A DNA stretch of 64,000 nt from Gammaproteobacteria bacterium UBA2679 (lineage in GTDB: Bacteria; Pseudomonadota; Gammaproteobacteria; Pseudomonadales; Oleiphilaceae). The notes beneath the pieces were generated by a model. It did not search any database. It saw only the letters and a program-made list of their open reading frames with translations, and was not told the origin of the DNA. Below, one piece after another: positions 20,976 through 29,229 of the stretch. Location: contig DEMD01000011.1 of the NCBI GenBank assembly GCA_002354735.1, positions 186,001-250,000 of the forward strand, read 5' to 3'. The position numbers were made by a program, and so were the translations under genes. How positions within the stretch are numbered: the first letter of the stretch is position 1; each line of letters starts with the position of its first letter.

Positions 20976-21706
20976 GAAGCGTCGTCCGCAGTTTCGGTAT
21001 CTGCTGATGCCGTGCTGTCGACGGATTCGAGCCTGTACCCGCGCTGATACACGGTTTTCACACGAAAACCATTCTCAGGATAGAGTTGGAGCAAACGCCG
21101 GAGCTTGCTGATATGCGTGTCGACCGTGCGGGTTTTCAGGCCGCCCCTGAGGCCCCAGATCTGCTCAAGCAGGTATTCGCGGGTGAGTAGCCGATTACAG
21201 TTTTCGAACATGAAGCGGGCGAGCTTGAAGTCCATGTCCGTGAGCGGTGGGGTCTCGCCATTTATGGTAACGGTGCCTGCATCGAAATCGAATTGATAGC
21301 TGCCGAAGCAGCTGGCTTGTTCGGCTGATTCGTCCTGTGTACTGTTGACACGTCGGCACAATGCCCTGACTCTTGCGCACAGTTCTCCGCTGCGCGGCGG
21401 CTTGATCATGTAGTCATCAGCGCCTGCATCGAGTGCCATGATGATATCGCTTTCATCGTCACGCTGGGTCAGGAAGAGTACAGGCATCGCCCAGCGCTGC
21501 CTCATTCGCAGGTCTCTGAGCACTTCAACGCCGCTGCGACCAGGCAACTGCCAGTCCATAATGGCTAGATCCCAGGTGCGATTGAGTGCGGCGTACAGAA
21601 AACGCTCGCCGTCGGAGAAGTGCTGGCAACTGATGCCGCTCGACGCCAGTATGGCGCGAACGTTATCAGCAATGCCTTGATCGTCTTCGAGTAGTATAAT
21701 GCTCAT
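20972..21706 (-). CDS. OmpR-family response regulator
   Basis: 244-aa two-component regulator. The receiver domain has the acidic pocket EDD (7-9), the phospho-acceptor Asp in LAIMDWQLPGRSG (near residue 54) and the conserved Lys in MIKPP. The winged-helix DNA-binding domain follows (about 145-235, with LTREYLLEQIWG, RTVDTHISKLRR and VYQRGYRL). I start at the ATG at 21704-21706 because the receiver begins MSIILLEDD; sequence further upstream is not receiver-like. First gene of the regulator-FecR-CHASE2 kinase operon, so its partner is almost certainly that kinase. Confidence 0.94.
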   Translation of the reverse strand: MSIILLEDDQGIADNVRAILASSGISCQHFSDGERFLYAALNRTWDLAIMDWQLPGRSGVEVLRDLRMRQRWAMPVLFLTQRDDESDIIMALDAGADDYMIKPPRSGELCARVRALCRRVNSTQDESAEQASCFGSYQFDFDAGTVTINGETPPLTDMDFKLARFMFENCNRLLTREYLLEQIWGLRGGLKTRTVDTHISKLRRLLQLYPENGFRVKTVYQRGYRLESVDSTASADTETADDAS

Positions 21707-21843
21707 TTGATCATGATCGGTCTGCCGGCTGCTGGTCCAATAAGTCTGGCATAAAACTCCGATTTTGCATGGTGTTGCCCATGGTCTTGCCATGACAAGG
21801 CTGCACCATTTCCGTTTTTTCGTTCTGGCTCTGGAGAGCAGCA

Positions 21844-22182
21844 ATGAGTACCGAGCAGGCCATACAAAGCCGCATCACCGATCGGTTCAGCCCGGCCCAT
21901 GCCGAACTGGTGAATGAAAGCTACAAGCACAACGTGCCCGCAGGCAGTGAAAGCCATTTCAGGCTTACCCTGGTAAGTGAGCGTTTCGCCGACCTCAGTC
22001 CGGTCCGGCGTCACCAACTCGTGTATGGTGAGCTGAAGGATTTCATGGCGCCTGGCGGTGTTCACGCACTCGCGCTACATACCTTCACCCCAGAAGAGTG
22101 GGCGGAGGAGCAGGGTGTGCGTGAGTCGCCTGACTGCATGGGTGGCAAAGGCGGTGCAAACCCGGCAGTGCAGAGGGGCTGA
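21844..22182 (+). CDS. bolA: BolA-family protein
   Basis: 112-aa BolA/IbaG-type protein. The BolA fold contains the helix-turn motif with HNVPAGSESHFRLTLVSERF and RHQLVYGEL; its conserved His residues can ligate a [2Fe-2S] cluster shared with a monothiol glutaredoxin. Known family roles are iron-sulfur trafficking and stress-related morphology or motility. A Gly-rich tail of about 20 residues follows. It diverges from the OmpR-type regulator and is 4 bases from the next gene, so these two are cotranscribed. Confidence 0.88.
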   Translation: MSTEQAIQSRITDRFSPAHAELVNESYKHNVPAGSESHFRLTLVSERFADLSPVRRHQLVYGELKDFMAPGGVHALALHTFTPEEWAEEQGVRESPDCMGGKGGANPAVQRG

Positions 22183-22186
22183 TGAC

Positions 22187-22810
22187 ATGAGTCAGTTCTT
22201 TCAGATTCATCCCGACAATCCACAGCACCGTCTGGTAAAGCAGGTCGTTGAGATTCTCAGATCTGGCGGAGTGATCGTCTATCCGACCGATTCGGGCTAT
22301 GCACTGGGCTGTGCAATAGGTGACAAGCAGGCGAGCGAGCGAATACGGGCAATTCGCCGGCTCGATGACAAGCATAACTTCACTTTGGTGTGCAAGGATC
22401 TCTCTGAAATCGCGCTGTACGCCAAGGTAGACAACCAGCAATACCGTCTTATCAAGCGAGCGACGCCGGGTCCGTTTACCTTTTTGCTGACTGCAACGAG
22501 TGAAGTGCCGCGCCGGCTTCTACACCCAAAGCGGCGGCAGATCGGCATTCGCATACCTGATAACGCAATAGCCAGCAGTATCCTCGACGAGCTCGGTGAG
22601 CCAATCATGAGCACCACACTGATACTACCGGGCGAGACGGCTCCGCAGACCGATCCCTATGATATTCGGGCAACGCTCGAGCATCAGGTCGATCTCATCA
22701 TCGATGGCGGGTTCTGTGGCTTCGAGTCGACCACAGTCGTGAGTCTGCTTGAAGAAGTGCCGGAGGTGATCCGGCAGGGGGCAGGGGATGTCAGCCGCCT
22801 CAATCTCTGA
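22187..22810 (+). CDS. yciO: YciO / Sua5-type YrdC-domain protein
   Basis: 207-aa YrdC-fold protein. TsaC/Sua5 relatives make threonylcarbamoyl-AMP for t6A tRNA modification; the YciO branch is a related but less defined group. Features include the nucleotide and RNA-binding pattern GGVIVYPTDSGYALGC (about 28-43), IRRLDDKHNFTLVC, PGPFTFLL and QIGIRIPDN. The start is the ATG at 22187, 4 bases after the bolA stop. YciO is favoured over TsaC by HNFTLVCKDLSEI and the overall length. Confidence 0.87.
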   Translation: MSQFFQIHPDNPQHRLVKQVVEILRSGGVIVYPTDSGYALGCAIGDKQASERIRAIRRLDDKHNFTLVCKDLSEIALYAKVDNQQYRLIKRATPGPFTFLLTATSEVPRRLLHPKRRQIGIRIPDNAIASSILDELGEPIMSTTLILPGETAPQTDPYDIRATLEHQVDLIIDGGFCGFESTTVVSLLEEVPEVIRQGAGDVSRLNL

Positions 22811-22837
22811 AGCCTAAGCTGAGTACCCCCGGCTTAA

Positions 22838-23206
22838 TCAGGCACCGACCATTGTCTTGATACCGCCAAGCACTGCGTCGCCCTTGAAAGGCTTCACGAT
22901 CCAGCCTTTCACGCCGGCGGCCTTGCCACGGTCTTTCATGCGGGGATCACTCTCAGTCGTTAGCATGATAATGTGAACGGCGTTGTTGCCCAGTTCTCCG
23001 CGGATTTTTTCCGCCATCGTGAGGCCATCCATATTCGGCATGTTAACGTCCGAGATGACCAGTTTGATTGACGAATCGCTCTTCAGTTTGTTCAGGCCGT
23101 CCTTGCCATCGACCGCAACTTCCACAGTCAAGCCGCTGCTTTTGAGAAACGAACTGACTTCGTTACGTACAGTTGCCGAATCATCCACTACTAGAATTTG
23201 TGCCAT
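22838..23206 (-). CDS. CheY-like single-domain response regulator
   Basis: 122-aa stand-alone receiver, most like CheY. Acidic pocket D8-D9, phospho-acceptor Asp53 (SDVNMPNMDG), the Thr/Ser position in MLTTES (about 83-84) and Lys105 in IVKPF are all in place, so it should be phosphorylatable. It has no output domain. Last gene of the operon mini-MCP / cheX / pseudo-receiver-CheX / cheY, which diverges from the membrane kinase at 25823. The likely scheme is that the kinase phosphorylates this CheY and the CheX-type proteins dephosphorylate it. Confidence 0.93.
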   Translation of the reverse strand: MAQILVVDDSATVRNEVSSFLKSSGLTVEVAVDGKDGLNKLKSDSSIKLVISDVNMPNMDGLTMAEKIRGELGNNAVHIIMLTTESDPRMKDRGKAAGVKGWIVKPFKGDAVLGGIKTMVGA

Positions 23207-23259
23207 TGTATCAATCTCTCGGTTATTTCAATCGGTGTTTGCTGACTGGATGCGATTGA

Positions 23260-24231
23260 CTAGAAGAATTCCAGCTCGCCGCTGACCACGAAGTCTTCCA
23301 TCACAGTATCACTCTCCTTGAACTTGTCAGGTGACCAGCTCAAGTTGAAAATCAGGCGTTGGTAGAAGGTAATCTCCGGGATTTCCCTGCCCGGGTCCCG
23401 AAGCTTGTATCTGAAACAGAGCTGAGGCTCTGTGGAGCCAAAAGAAATGAACTTGTTCAGGTGGTCTACGATAATCGGAACCTGGGTGCGGTGACTGTCT
23501 TCAAGACCGCTGCCGCTGCTGAAATATCGTGTTTTGATACCGCCCCAGATCATATTGGTCGCCTCATTGAGCACGGCGTTGATGTCCCGAAATCCTGGCT
23601 CCAGCACGGAAATATCGGTATGCGACGTCTTGATGGCCTTCACCATTTCCGTTTCGCTCACCTGCAGCATCATATAGCCGCGACACCAGCTGCTCTCCAG
23701 CGGAATCAGACTGAGCAACTGGCCGTAGATGATCTGATCCTTGACCAGGTGAGGGAGTTCGCAGCTGATTTCGGCGTTTTTAATGATACTGCTGAGCACG
23801 TTCATTGATATGTCCTGGATGCCGCGCGCCAGCTCCAGCGGGTAATAGGTGCTGAAGACGTATTCATCAACCAGCTCCTGCAGGCGTGACATATTCGACA
23901 GGCTATAGCAACCTGCGATCATGTTCTGAAGTTCGGGGCTCAGATCGGCCTTGCCTTCGCCGTGGTCCCGCCGCAAGAAAATGGGAAGCTCGGGATGCCG
24001 GTAATGGATTTTGCGGCAGAGTTCCAGAGCGTCCTCGCCTGGCGTGTCAGACGACTCAGCCAGAAATACGGCACCCAGGTCGATGTTGGACTCGAGGATG
24101 GCATTGATGTCCTGAGACACGTCTTTCAATCCAACCAGATTGTTGGCGGTACAGATTTTCTTGATTTCTGCCAGAGCATCAACGTCGTTGTCGTGCACTA
24201 GTACTTTGCTGACTATCTTGCTGACTTCCAT
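23260..24231 (-). CDS. Pseudo-receiver / CheX-like fusion protein with SGELEFF tail
   Basis: 323-aa protein with two parts. Residues about 5-130 look like a receiver domain (KVLVHDNDVDALAEIKKIC at the start), but the phospho-acceptor strand reads AVFLAESSD where an Asp should be, so it is probably not phosphorylated. Residues about 140-310 resemble CheC/CheX phosphatases, with the helix DINAVLNEATNMIWGG supplying the E-x2-N pair; the downstream spacing differs from the canonical motif. The final seven residues SGELEFF are identical to those of the adjacent CheX protein. The ATG at 24229-24231 is chosen; a GTG lies one codon earlier. Function as a phosphatase or adaptor is inferred. Confidence 0.72.
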   Translation of the reverse strand: MEVSKIVSKVLVHDNDVDALAEIKKICTANNLVGLKDVSQDINAILESNIDLGAVFLAESSDTPGEDALELCRKIHYRHPELPIFLRRDHGEGKADLSPELQNMIAGCYSLSNMSRLQELVDEYVFSTYYPLELARGIQDISMNVLSSIIKNAEISCELPHLVKDQIIYGQLLSLIPLESSWCRGYMMLQVSETEMVKAIKTSHTDISVLEPGFRDINAVLNEATNMIWGGIKTRYFSSGSGLEDSHRTQVPIIVDHLNKFISFGSTEPQLCFRYKLRDPGREIPEITFYQRLIFNLSWSPDKFKESDTVMEDFVVSGELEFF

Positions 24232-24279
24232 CACAATTTGCTCTTGTCGTTAAGTCGGAAAACCGGTCTGTCGATTCGC

Positions 24280-24846
24280 TCAGAAGAACTCGAGTTCACC
24301 TGAGGAGACATCATCTTCGTTCTTGATCGCTGCTTTGACTTCATAGTCTAGTTCGTGGTCGGCGCAGAGGTAGAGACTGACCGAAAAAAGTCTCTGATCA
24401 TCGCTCCTGACTTCCTGGTGACATTGAAAGTCGATCCGCCTGGACTTGACATATTTGTGACATTCCATGGTCAGTCGATTAGGGGTCGACATGCCAAGGC
24501 TCGGCACTGTGCGCCCGAGTTCGCGTTTGATGGAGCCACAGATGCTGTTGCCGACCTCACCCACAAAGTCGTAAAACTTGTCATCTTCGATCACTGTCGT
24601 ATTGAGTTTGAGCGCCTCGATCACATACTGCTCGAATGCCCTGGACTTCGCGAAATGCATGATGAGGATGACGCGGAACAGTTGAGAGGAGATCGTCAGC
24701 ATGAATAGCTCATCCATGCCCTTATTGGTTTCTTCTCCGGTCTCACGCGTAGTCCACGGGTTTGTAGATGACACCTGGGCTTCATCCAGGGCCACCTTCA
24801 ACAGGGTTCCGAGTTCACGCTTGAAATCATCTTTTACCATGGGCAT
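24280..24846 (-). CDS. CheX-type CheY-phosphate phosphatase with SGELEFF tail
   Basis: 188-aa protein of the CheC/CheX/FliY phosphatase group, which removes phosphate from CheY. The signature [D/S]-x3-E-x2-N-x21-P is met exactly: D93, E97, N100 and P122 in DFVGEVGNSICG...TPNRL. A long N-terminal helix (1-30) precedes the domain. The last seven residues SGELEFF are shared with the next protein in the operon although the two are otherwise different. The start could be the ATG at 24846 or two codons later. It lies 12 bases after the MCP-like gene. Confidence 0.8.
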   Translation of the reverse strand: MPMVKDDFKRELGTLLKVALDEAQVSSTNPWTTRETGEETNKGMDELFMLTISSQLFRVILIMHFAKSRAFEQYVIEALKLNTTVIEDDKFYDFVGEVGNSICGSIKRELGRTVPSLGMSTPNRLTMECHKYVKSRRIDFQCHQEVRSDDQRLFSVSLYLCADHELDYEVKAAIKNEDDVSSGELEFF

Positions 24847-24858
24847 ATCTCAATTCAT

Positions 24859-25626
24859 CTAGAATCTGCTTTGGGCTTCTTTGACCAACTGAAGCGTACT
24901 GGCGACGTCTGTCAGGATCATCTTTCCGCCAGCCTGGATATCCTGAAAGGTCGCCGTAGTCAGAAAATCATTCTTGTTGAGATTTTCCTTGTAGCTCATG
25001 CTCAATTCTTGACTGCGCATTGCCAGATTTCGTACTTCATCGGCGACTACAGCAAAGCCTCTGCCATTTTCACCGGCACGTGCGGCCTCTATGGCGGCGT
25101 TCAGCGCCAGAATCACAATCTGTTTGACGATGTTGAAGAACTCCTGATTCTGCCTGTGCATCTCAGCGTTGTGCTTCATCAACTGCGTAAGGTTTTCATG
25201 CCAGCGTTCAAAGGTGACCAGGAGGTCGGTGAGCTCGGTAAGATCACTACTCACCTTGACCAGCTGCACCGAAAAATACTCTTTTATCTGCTCAGCCTGA
25301 TCCTCGAATTCCCGCGCCCGCGCGGTATGGTCCTTTTCAAGCGCATTACGTTCCCTTGCGAACTGGTCCTGCAGTCTCTCGAGCTGCTGTTGCAGTGCCG
25401 CTTCGCGCGCTTTCAGCGCCGATTCACGGTCATTAGACGCATCACGTAAAGCGGCGACCTCTGCCTTTGGCACACTGTCGTCGAGACGTCGCCTGAGTTC
25501 GGCAGTTTCGCTGCTTGACTCGGCTTTAAGTGCTGTCAGTTTCCTGAACAGCGTTAGCGAAACTATGGCAAGCGCTAGAGCAGCGATGCCCACGATCCAG
25601 GGAAGTATGTTGTAAATTATCTGCAT
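24859..25626 (-). CDS. Miniature MCP-like protein (membrane anchor plus coiled coil and receptor tip)
   Basis: 255-aa protein. One N-terminal membrane helix (about 8-28) is followed by a long charged coiled coil (about 30-135). A short stretch matches the highly conserved hairpin tip of chemoreceptors, [29 protein letters not shown] (about 174-202). There is no periplasmic ligand domain, no HAMP, and too little helix on either side of the tip for standard methylation regions. In known receptors this tip contacts CheA and CheW. First gene of its operon, 196 bases from the divergent kinase. A scaffold or regulator of that kinase is the natural inference. Confidence 0.82.
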   Translation of the reverse strand: MQIIYNILPWIVGIAALALAIVSLTLFRKLTALKAESSSETAELRRRLDDSVPKAEVAALRDASNDRESALKAREAALQQQLERLQDQFARERNALEKDHTARAREFEDQAEQIKEYFSVQLVKVSSDLTELTDLLVTFERWHENLTQLMKHNAEMHRQNQEFFNIVKQIVILALNAAIEAARAGENGRGFAVVADEVRNLAMRSQELSMSYKENLNKNDFLTTATFQDIQAGGKMILTDVASTLQLVKEAQSRF

Positions 25627-25822
25627 AGGTCGGCCGAGTCAGACTTCAAGGAAATTCAGCGTAACACTGTGAGTGTAGCAAGAGTTTCAGAAATTTCGGC
25701 AAATCGATGCAAGGCAGTCACGAACATGTGAGCTGGCCTCTTAACACAGTTGAGCAATCACAAAAAGAAACTACAGTTAGGTGAGGTGCCAAAAACTATC
25801 AATCTTTTAGAAGCGGATCGCG

Positions 25823-28800
25823 ATGCAACTGTCATTCAATCAGAAAGTCGGCTTTGGATTTGGGGTAATCATCTTACTGCTGCTGGCGTCGGGGCTATCG
25901 TCGCTGTATACGCTGTGGACAATCGAGAGGTCTACGAAGCGCGTCAGCGAAGTCGCTGCGCCAATACTGAAGGAGAGTAATGAGGTCCAGATCCAGCTTC
26001 TGAAGCTGGCAAAGCTCAGCTCGCTGGCCTTCAACGCGCCCGATCCAGAGTCTATCGTCGAATACCGCAAAGGTTTTGATACCGGCGCCGAGCGCTTCGA
26101 AAGCATGCAGCAGGATCTCAGCCAACTCGTGGCTGGGAGTCCGGTTCTGCAGGAAAAATTCAATATCATGAAAAGCAACTTCGACCAGTACCAGAGCGCC
26201 GTGAACGCGATGTTCGACGCCAAACTGGGCGTGCTCGAAGCGGAACAGCGAACTGAAGTGAAGGCCAACGAGCTGCTTGAGCATGTCGATGCGGTCAGTA
26301 CGGCGCTGGCAGAAATCATGGATCCTTATGAGCCCATCCGTGGATACGATAAGGAGATGGCACTGGTGACAGGGGCTGTCATTGCCGCCGACGACAAGAA
26401 GCTCGGCATCATCAAGACCATGGATGAAGTCAGGAGCTCGAATAATATCGACAGGCTCCAGGAAGCAGATGGTGATTTCATCTTCGTGCTGAATGACTCC
26501 CGTAATCTGTTTGATAGCGCCGCGCGAGTGTTCAAGGAAATCGATACCAACGGCCTGACTGAGGCTGCTTATGAGAAGTACGACGAATTGCAGCAGGCTC
26601 TGGAGGCAAAGCCAGGTCTGGCCGATTATCGAATCGATATGCTGGAACAGATTGAGATCGCCAAGACGCAGCTGGTAACAGCCGACAAGGCCGTCAGTAC
26701 GTCGATCAGCCAGCTCGATGGTATCCTTGAAGCATCGGACGCCCAGTTCAGTGCGCTGCAATCTGACGCGTTCAGCCGTTTGGATATGGGCTACAAGATA
26801 TCTTTGGGCATGCTCATAGTTCTGATAGTGCTGGCGACGCAAAACTTCAACTCCATGCGTCAGGCGATTCGCAAGAAGATGCTGGATCTGTCCAAGCTCA
26901 ACCAGGTGGGCAGTTCGCTGGCAGCTGCACAGAGCCAGACTACGGCTCTGGAGGAAGTGTTGCAGGTCATGAACGAGAAGATTGGCGTGTCGCAGGGCTC
27001 GGTATACCTCACCGACGACTCGCGCAAGCTGAAGTTGAAAGCCTGTTATCCGCCCAAGGCCATTGAAGAGGGGCGTGAGGCTGCGAAGTTCGCGCTCGGG
27101 CAGGGCGTGCTTGGCAAGGTGGCCGAAACCAAGAAAGTCGTCTTCGTGCCTAACACGGCGACCGACAAGAGCTTTGAGCAACAGGATGGTCACTCGCCCA
27201 AGGCCCTATTGTGTGTTCCGCTGGTCGACAAGGATATTTTGGTCGGTGTCATCAATCTCTCCGGCGAGGTCAAGAATGTCGTATTCGCTGACAGCGACTA
27301 TGAATTCGTGTCCTCGGTATCGAGCTCCCTGGTCACCACCATCAAGAGCCTGCGCATGCGCGAGGTTATAGAAGAGCAGAACCGTAATCTGGAGAAGAAG
27401 GTCGAAGAGCGTACGGCAGCGCTGGCTCAGAAGAACCGTGACATTGCCAGCATGATGACCAACATGCACCAGGGCCTGTTCACTATTATGCAAGGTGGCC
27501 TGATCCATCCCGAATACGCCACCTATCTCGAAAATATCTTCGAAACCAAGCGCATTGCTGAACGGAATTTCTCTGACCTGCTGTTCGCCGACACGCTTAT
27601 GAGCGTGGATGCCGTCGACCAGTGCGTCACGGCTGTGGATGCAATCGTCGGCGAAGATGAAATGATGTTCGACTTCAATTCGCATTGCCTACTGAAAGAG
27701 CTGGTCATCAAAATGACTGACGGTCGGGAGAAGATTCTCGAGCTGGAGTGGGATCCAATAATTGGAGACGGCACCATCGAAAAATTGATGGTTACCGTGC
27801 GCGATGTCACTGAACTGCGCGCTCTCGAAAGAGAGGCTGAAGGTCAGAAACGCGAACTCGAAATCATTGGTCAGATCCTTGCCATCGAAGCTCGCAAGTT
27901 CAAGGACTTCATCAATACTTCGGTGAACTATATGGCCGAGTGCCGGGAGCTGATCGAGCAGCACACGACCAAGGATCTCTCGGTCATCGCATCGCTGTTC
28001 CGCAATATGCACACTGTGAAGGGCAACGCGCGGACCTATGGCCTGACCTACATCGCCGCCGTCGTACATGCGGTCGAATCGACCTATGACGAAATGCGCA
28101 AGAATGAAGAGGCTTCATGGGATCAGGCCCTACTGCTGCGTGAATTGTCTGGCGCCGAGGCCATTGTTGGCAAGTATCTCCTGGTCAATGACGAGAAACT
28201 GGGTCGCGGTGGCGCAAGCAGCTCCGGCCTATCGCTCGATCCGGAGCGTCTGGCTGGTTGGATTGATCGAATCCAGGCCATGACTTCGGATGAACTGACG
28301 CCGCCTGTCAAAGGCGTGGTGTCCGAGGCCTACAAGATGTTGATGTCGTTCGACACCAAGCCGTTGAGCAATGCGATTCAGCCGGTTGTCGATTCGGTTG
28401 AATCGCTGGCCGCCCAGCTTCAAAAGCCTGTTCCGCTTGTCGATATCGATGATGGCGACTACATGGTCAAGAGCGAAGCTCACGGCATGCTCAACGATGT
28501 CTTCATGCATATCTTCCGTAACTGTATCGACCATGGCATCGAAAAGCCTGAAGAGCGCATGGCCAAAGGCAAGCCAGAGAGAGGCAGTATCCGGCTCGAC
28601 AGCATACCGGGCGACGGCTTCGTCACCCTTGCTGTGCGTGACGATGGGCGAGGTATTGCGATCAACCGCATCTACAAGATGGCGGTGGAGAAGGGGATCT
28701 ATAGCGAATCAGACCCGCGACCTACCGCCTCTCAAATCGCCAACCTGATTTTCGACTCAGGCTTCTCGACGGCAGAGGCAGTGACTGATGTTTCCGGTCG

Positions 28801-28969
28801 TGGGGTCGGTATGGATGCAGTGAAGTCCTTCCTGGAAAAGGCAGGCGGTGGTATCGATGTGGTGCTTGACGCCGGCGATGACAACGCTGACTTCCGTTCC
28901 TTTGCCATCAATGTCCGGCTGCCTGAGAAATTCTACGTTGTGGCACCCTTGTTCGCGAAGTCTGCCTGA
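25823..28969 (+). CDS. Membrane GAF-Hpt-CheA-like ATPase histidine kinase
   Basis: 1048-aa sensor kinase. Order: membrane helix (about 8-31), a mostly helical extracytoplasmic region of nearly 290 residues, second helix (about 322-342), GAF domain (about 365-515, with GQGVLGKVAETKK), a coiled coil (about 515-545), a PAS-like region (about 545-670), Hpt domain with phospho-accepting His730 in MHTVKGNARTYG, and a CheA-type HATPase_c with N box FRNCIDHGIE (about 900), G1 DDGRGI and G2 SGRGVGMDAVK (about 993). There is no P5/CheW-like domain, no obvious P3 dimerisation unit and no attached receiver. It diverges from the mini-MCP/CheX/CheY operon, its presumed partners. Confidence 0.9.
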   Translation: MQLSFNQKVGFGFGVIILLLLASGLSSLYTLWTIERSTKRVSEVAAPILKESNEVQIQLLKLAKLSSLAFNAPDPESIVEYRKGFDTGAERFESMQQDLSQLVAGSPVLQEKFNIMKSNFDQYQSAVNAMFDAKLGVLEAEQRTEVKANELLEHVDAVSTALAEIMDPYEPIRGYDKEMALVTGAVIAADDKKLGIIKTMDEVRSSNNIDRLQEADGDFIFVLNDSRNLFDSAARVFKEIDTNGLTEAAYEKYDELQQALEAKPGLADYRIDMLEQIEIAKTQLVTADKAVSTSISQLDGILEASDAQFSALQSDAFSRLDMGYKISLGMLIVLIVLATQNFNSMRQAIRKKMLDLSKLNQVGSSLAAAQSQTTALEEVLQVMNEKIGVSQGSVYLTDDSRKLKLKACYPPKAIEEGREAAKFALGQGVLGKVAETKKVVFVPNTATDKSFEQQDGHSPKALLCVPLVDKDILVGVINLSGEVKNVVFADSDYEFVSSVSSSLVTTIKSLRMREVIEEQNRNLEKKVEERTAALAQKNRDIASMMTNMHQGLFTIMQGGLIHPEYATYLENIFETKRIAERNFSDLLFADTLMSVDAVDQCVTAVDAIVGEDEMMFDFNSHCLLKELVIKMTDGREKILELEWDPIIGDGTIEKLMVTVRDVTELRALEREAEGQKRELEIIGQILAIEARKFKDFINTSVNYMAECRELIEQHTTKDLSVIASLFRNMHTVKGNARTYGLTYIAAVVHAVESTYDEMRKNEEASWDQALLLRELSGAEAIVGKYLLVNDEKLGRGGASSSGLSLDPERLAGWIDRIQAMTSDELTPPVKGVVSEAYKMLMSFDTKPLSNAIQPVVDSVESLAAQLQKPVPLVDIDDGDYMVKSEAHGMLNDVFMHIFRNCIDHGIEKPEERMAKGKPERGSIRLDSIPGDGFVTLAVRDDGRGIAINRIYKMAVEKGIYSESDPRPTASQIANLIFDSGFSTAEAVTDVSGRGVGMDAVKSFLEKAGGGIDVVLDAGDDNADFRSFAINVRLPEKFYVVAPLFAKSA

Positions 28970-29044
28970 TGCAGGTGGTCATTCAGTTCAGGCCTTGGTA
29001 CTAACGGCAAAGCTTGCGGCTGTTTCCCGATCTAACGGAGGTGA

Positions 29045-29074
29045 TGAGCAGGGTCCTAAAGTGGACCCTGCTCA
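29045..29074. repeat. Perfect 12-bp hairpin in intergenic region
   Basis: TGAGCAGGGTCC (29045-29056) and its exact reverse complement (29063-29074) flank a 6-base loop, TAAAGT. It sits in the 260-base gap (28970-29229) between the kinase gene and a converging hypothetical gene, in which I see no convincing gene. No T-run follows on either strand, so it is not a textbook terminator, though its position between converging genes fits a transcription-end or mRNA-stability role. Confidence 0.6.
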
Positions 29075-29229
29075 GTCGCCGCTGTTTCAGCAGGATCTAC
29101 AAGCCTTCGCTCAACGATGGGGAAGCCGCTATTTCGTGCACGTTCCTAAGCGTTCTGCCAAAGCGGTTATAGCCTGGGGTCTAGATTACCTCGAACCATT
29201 CCAGATCGGCTGGCTTACCCTCTGTGCCA

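Noticed and set aside
25895..27193. 432-codon open frame antisense to the membrane kinase
   Set aside because: It overlaps the sensor and GAF coding region and shows no recognisable features.
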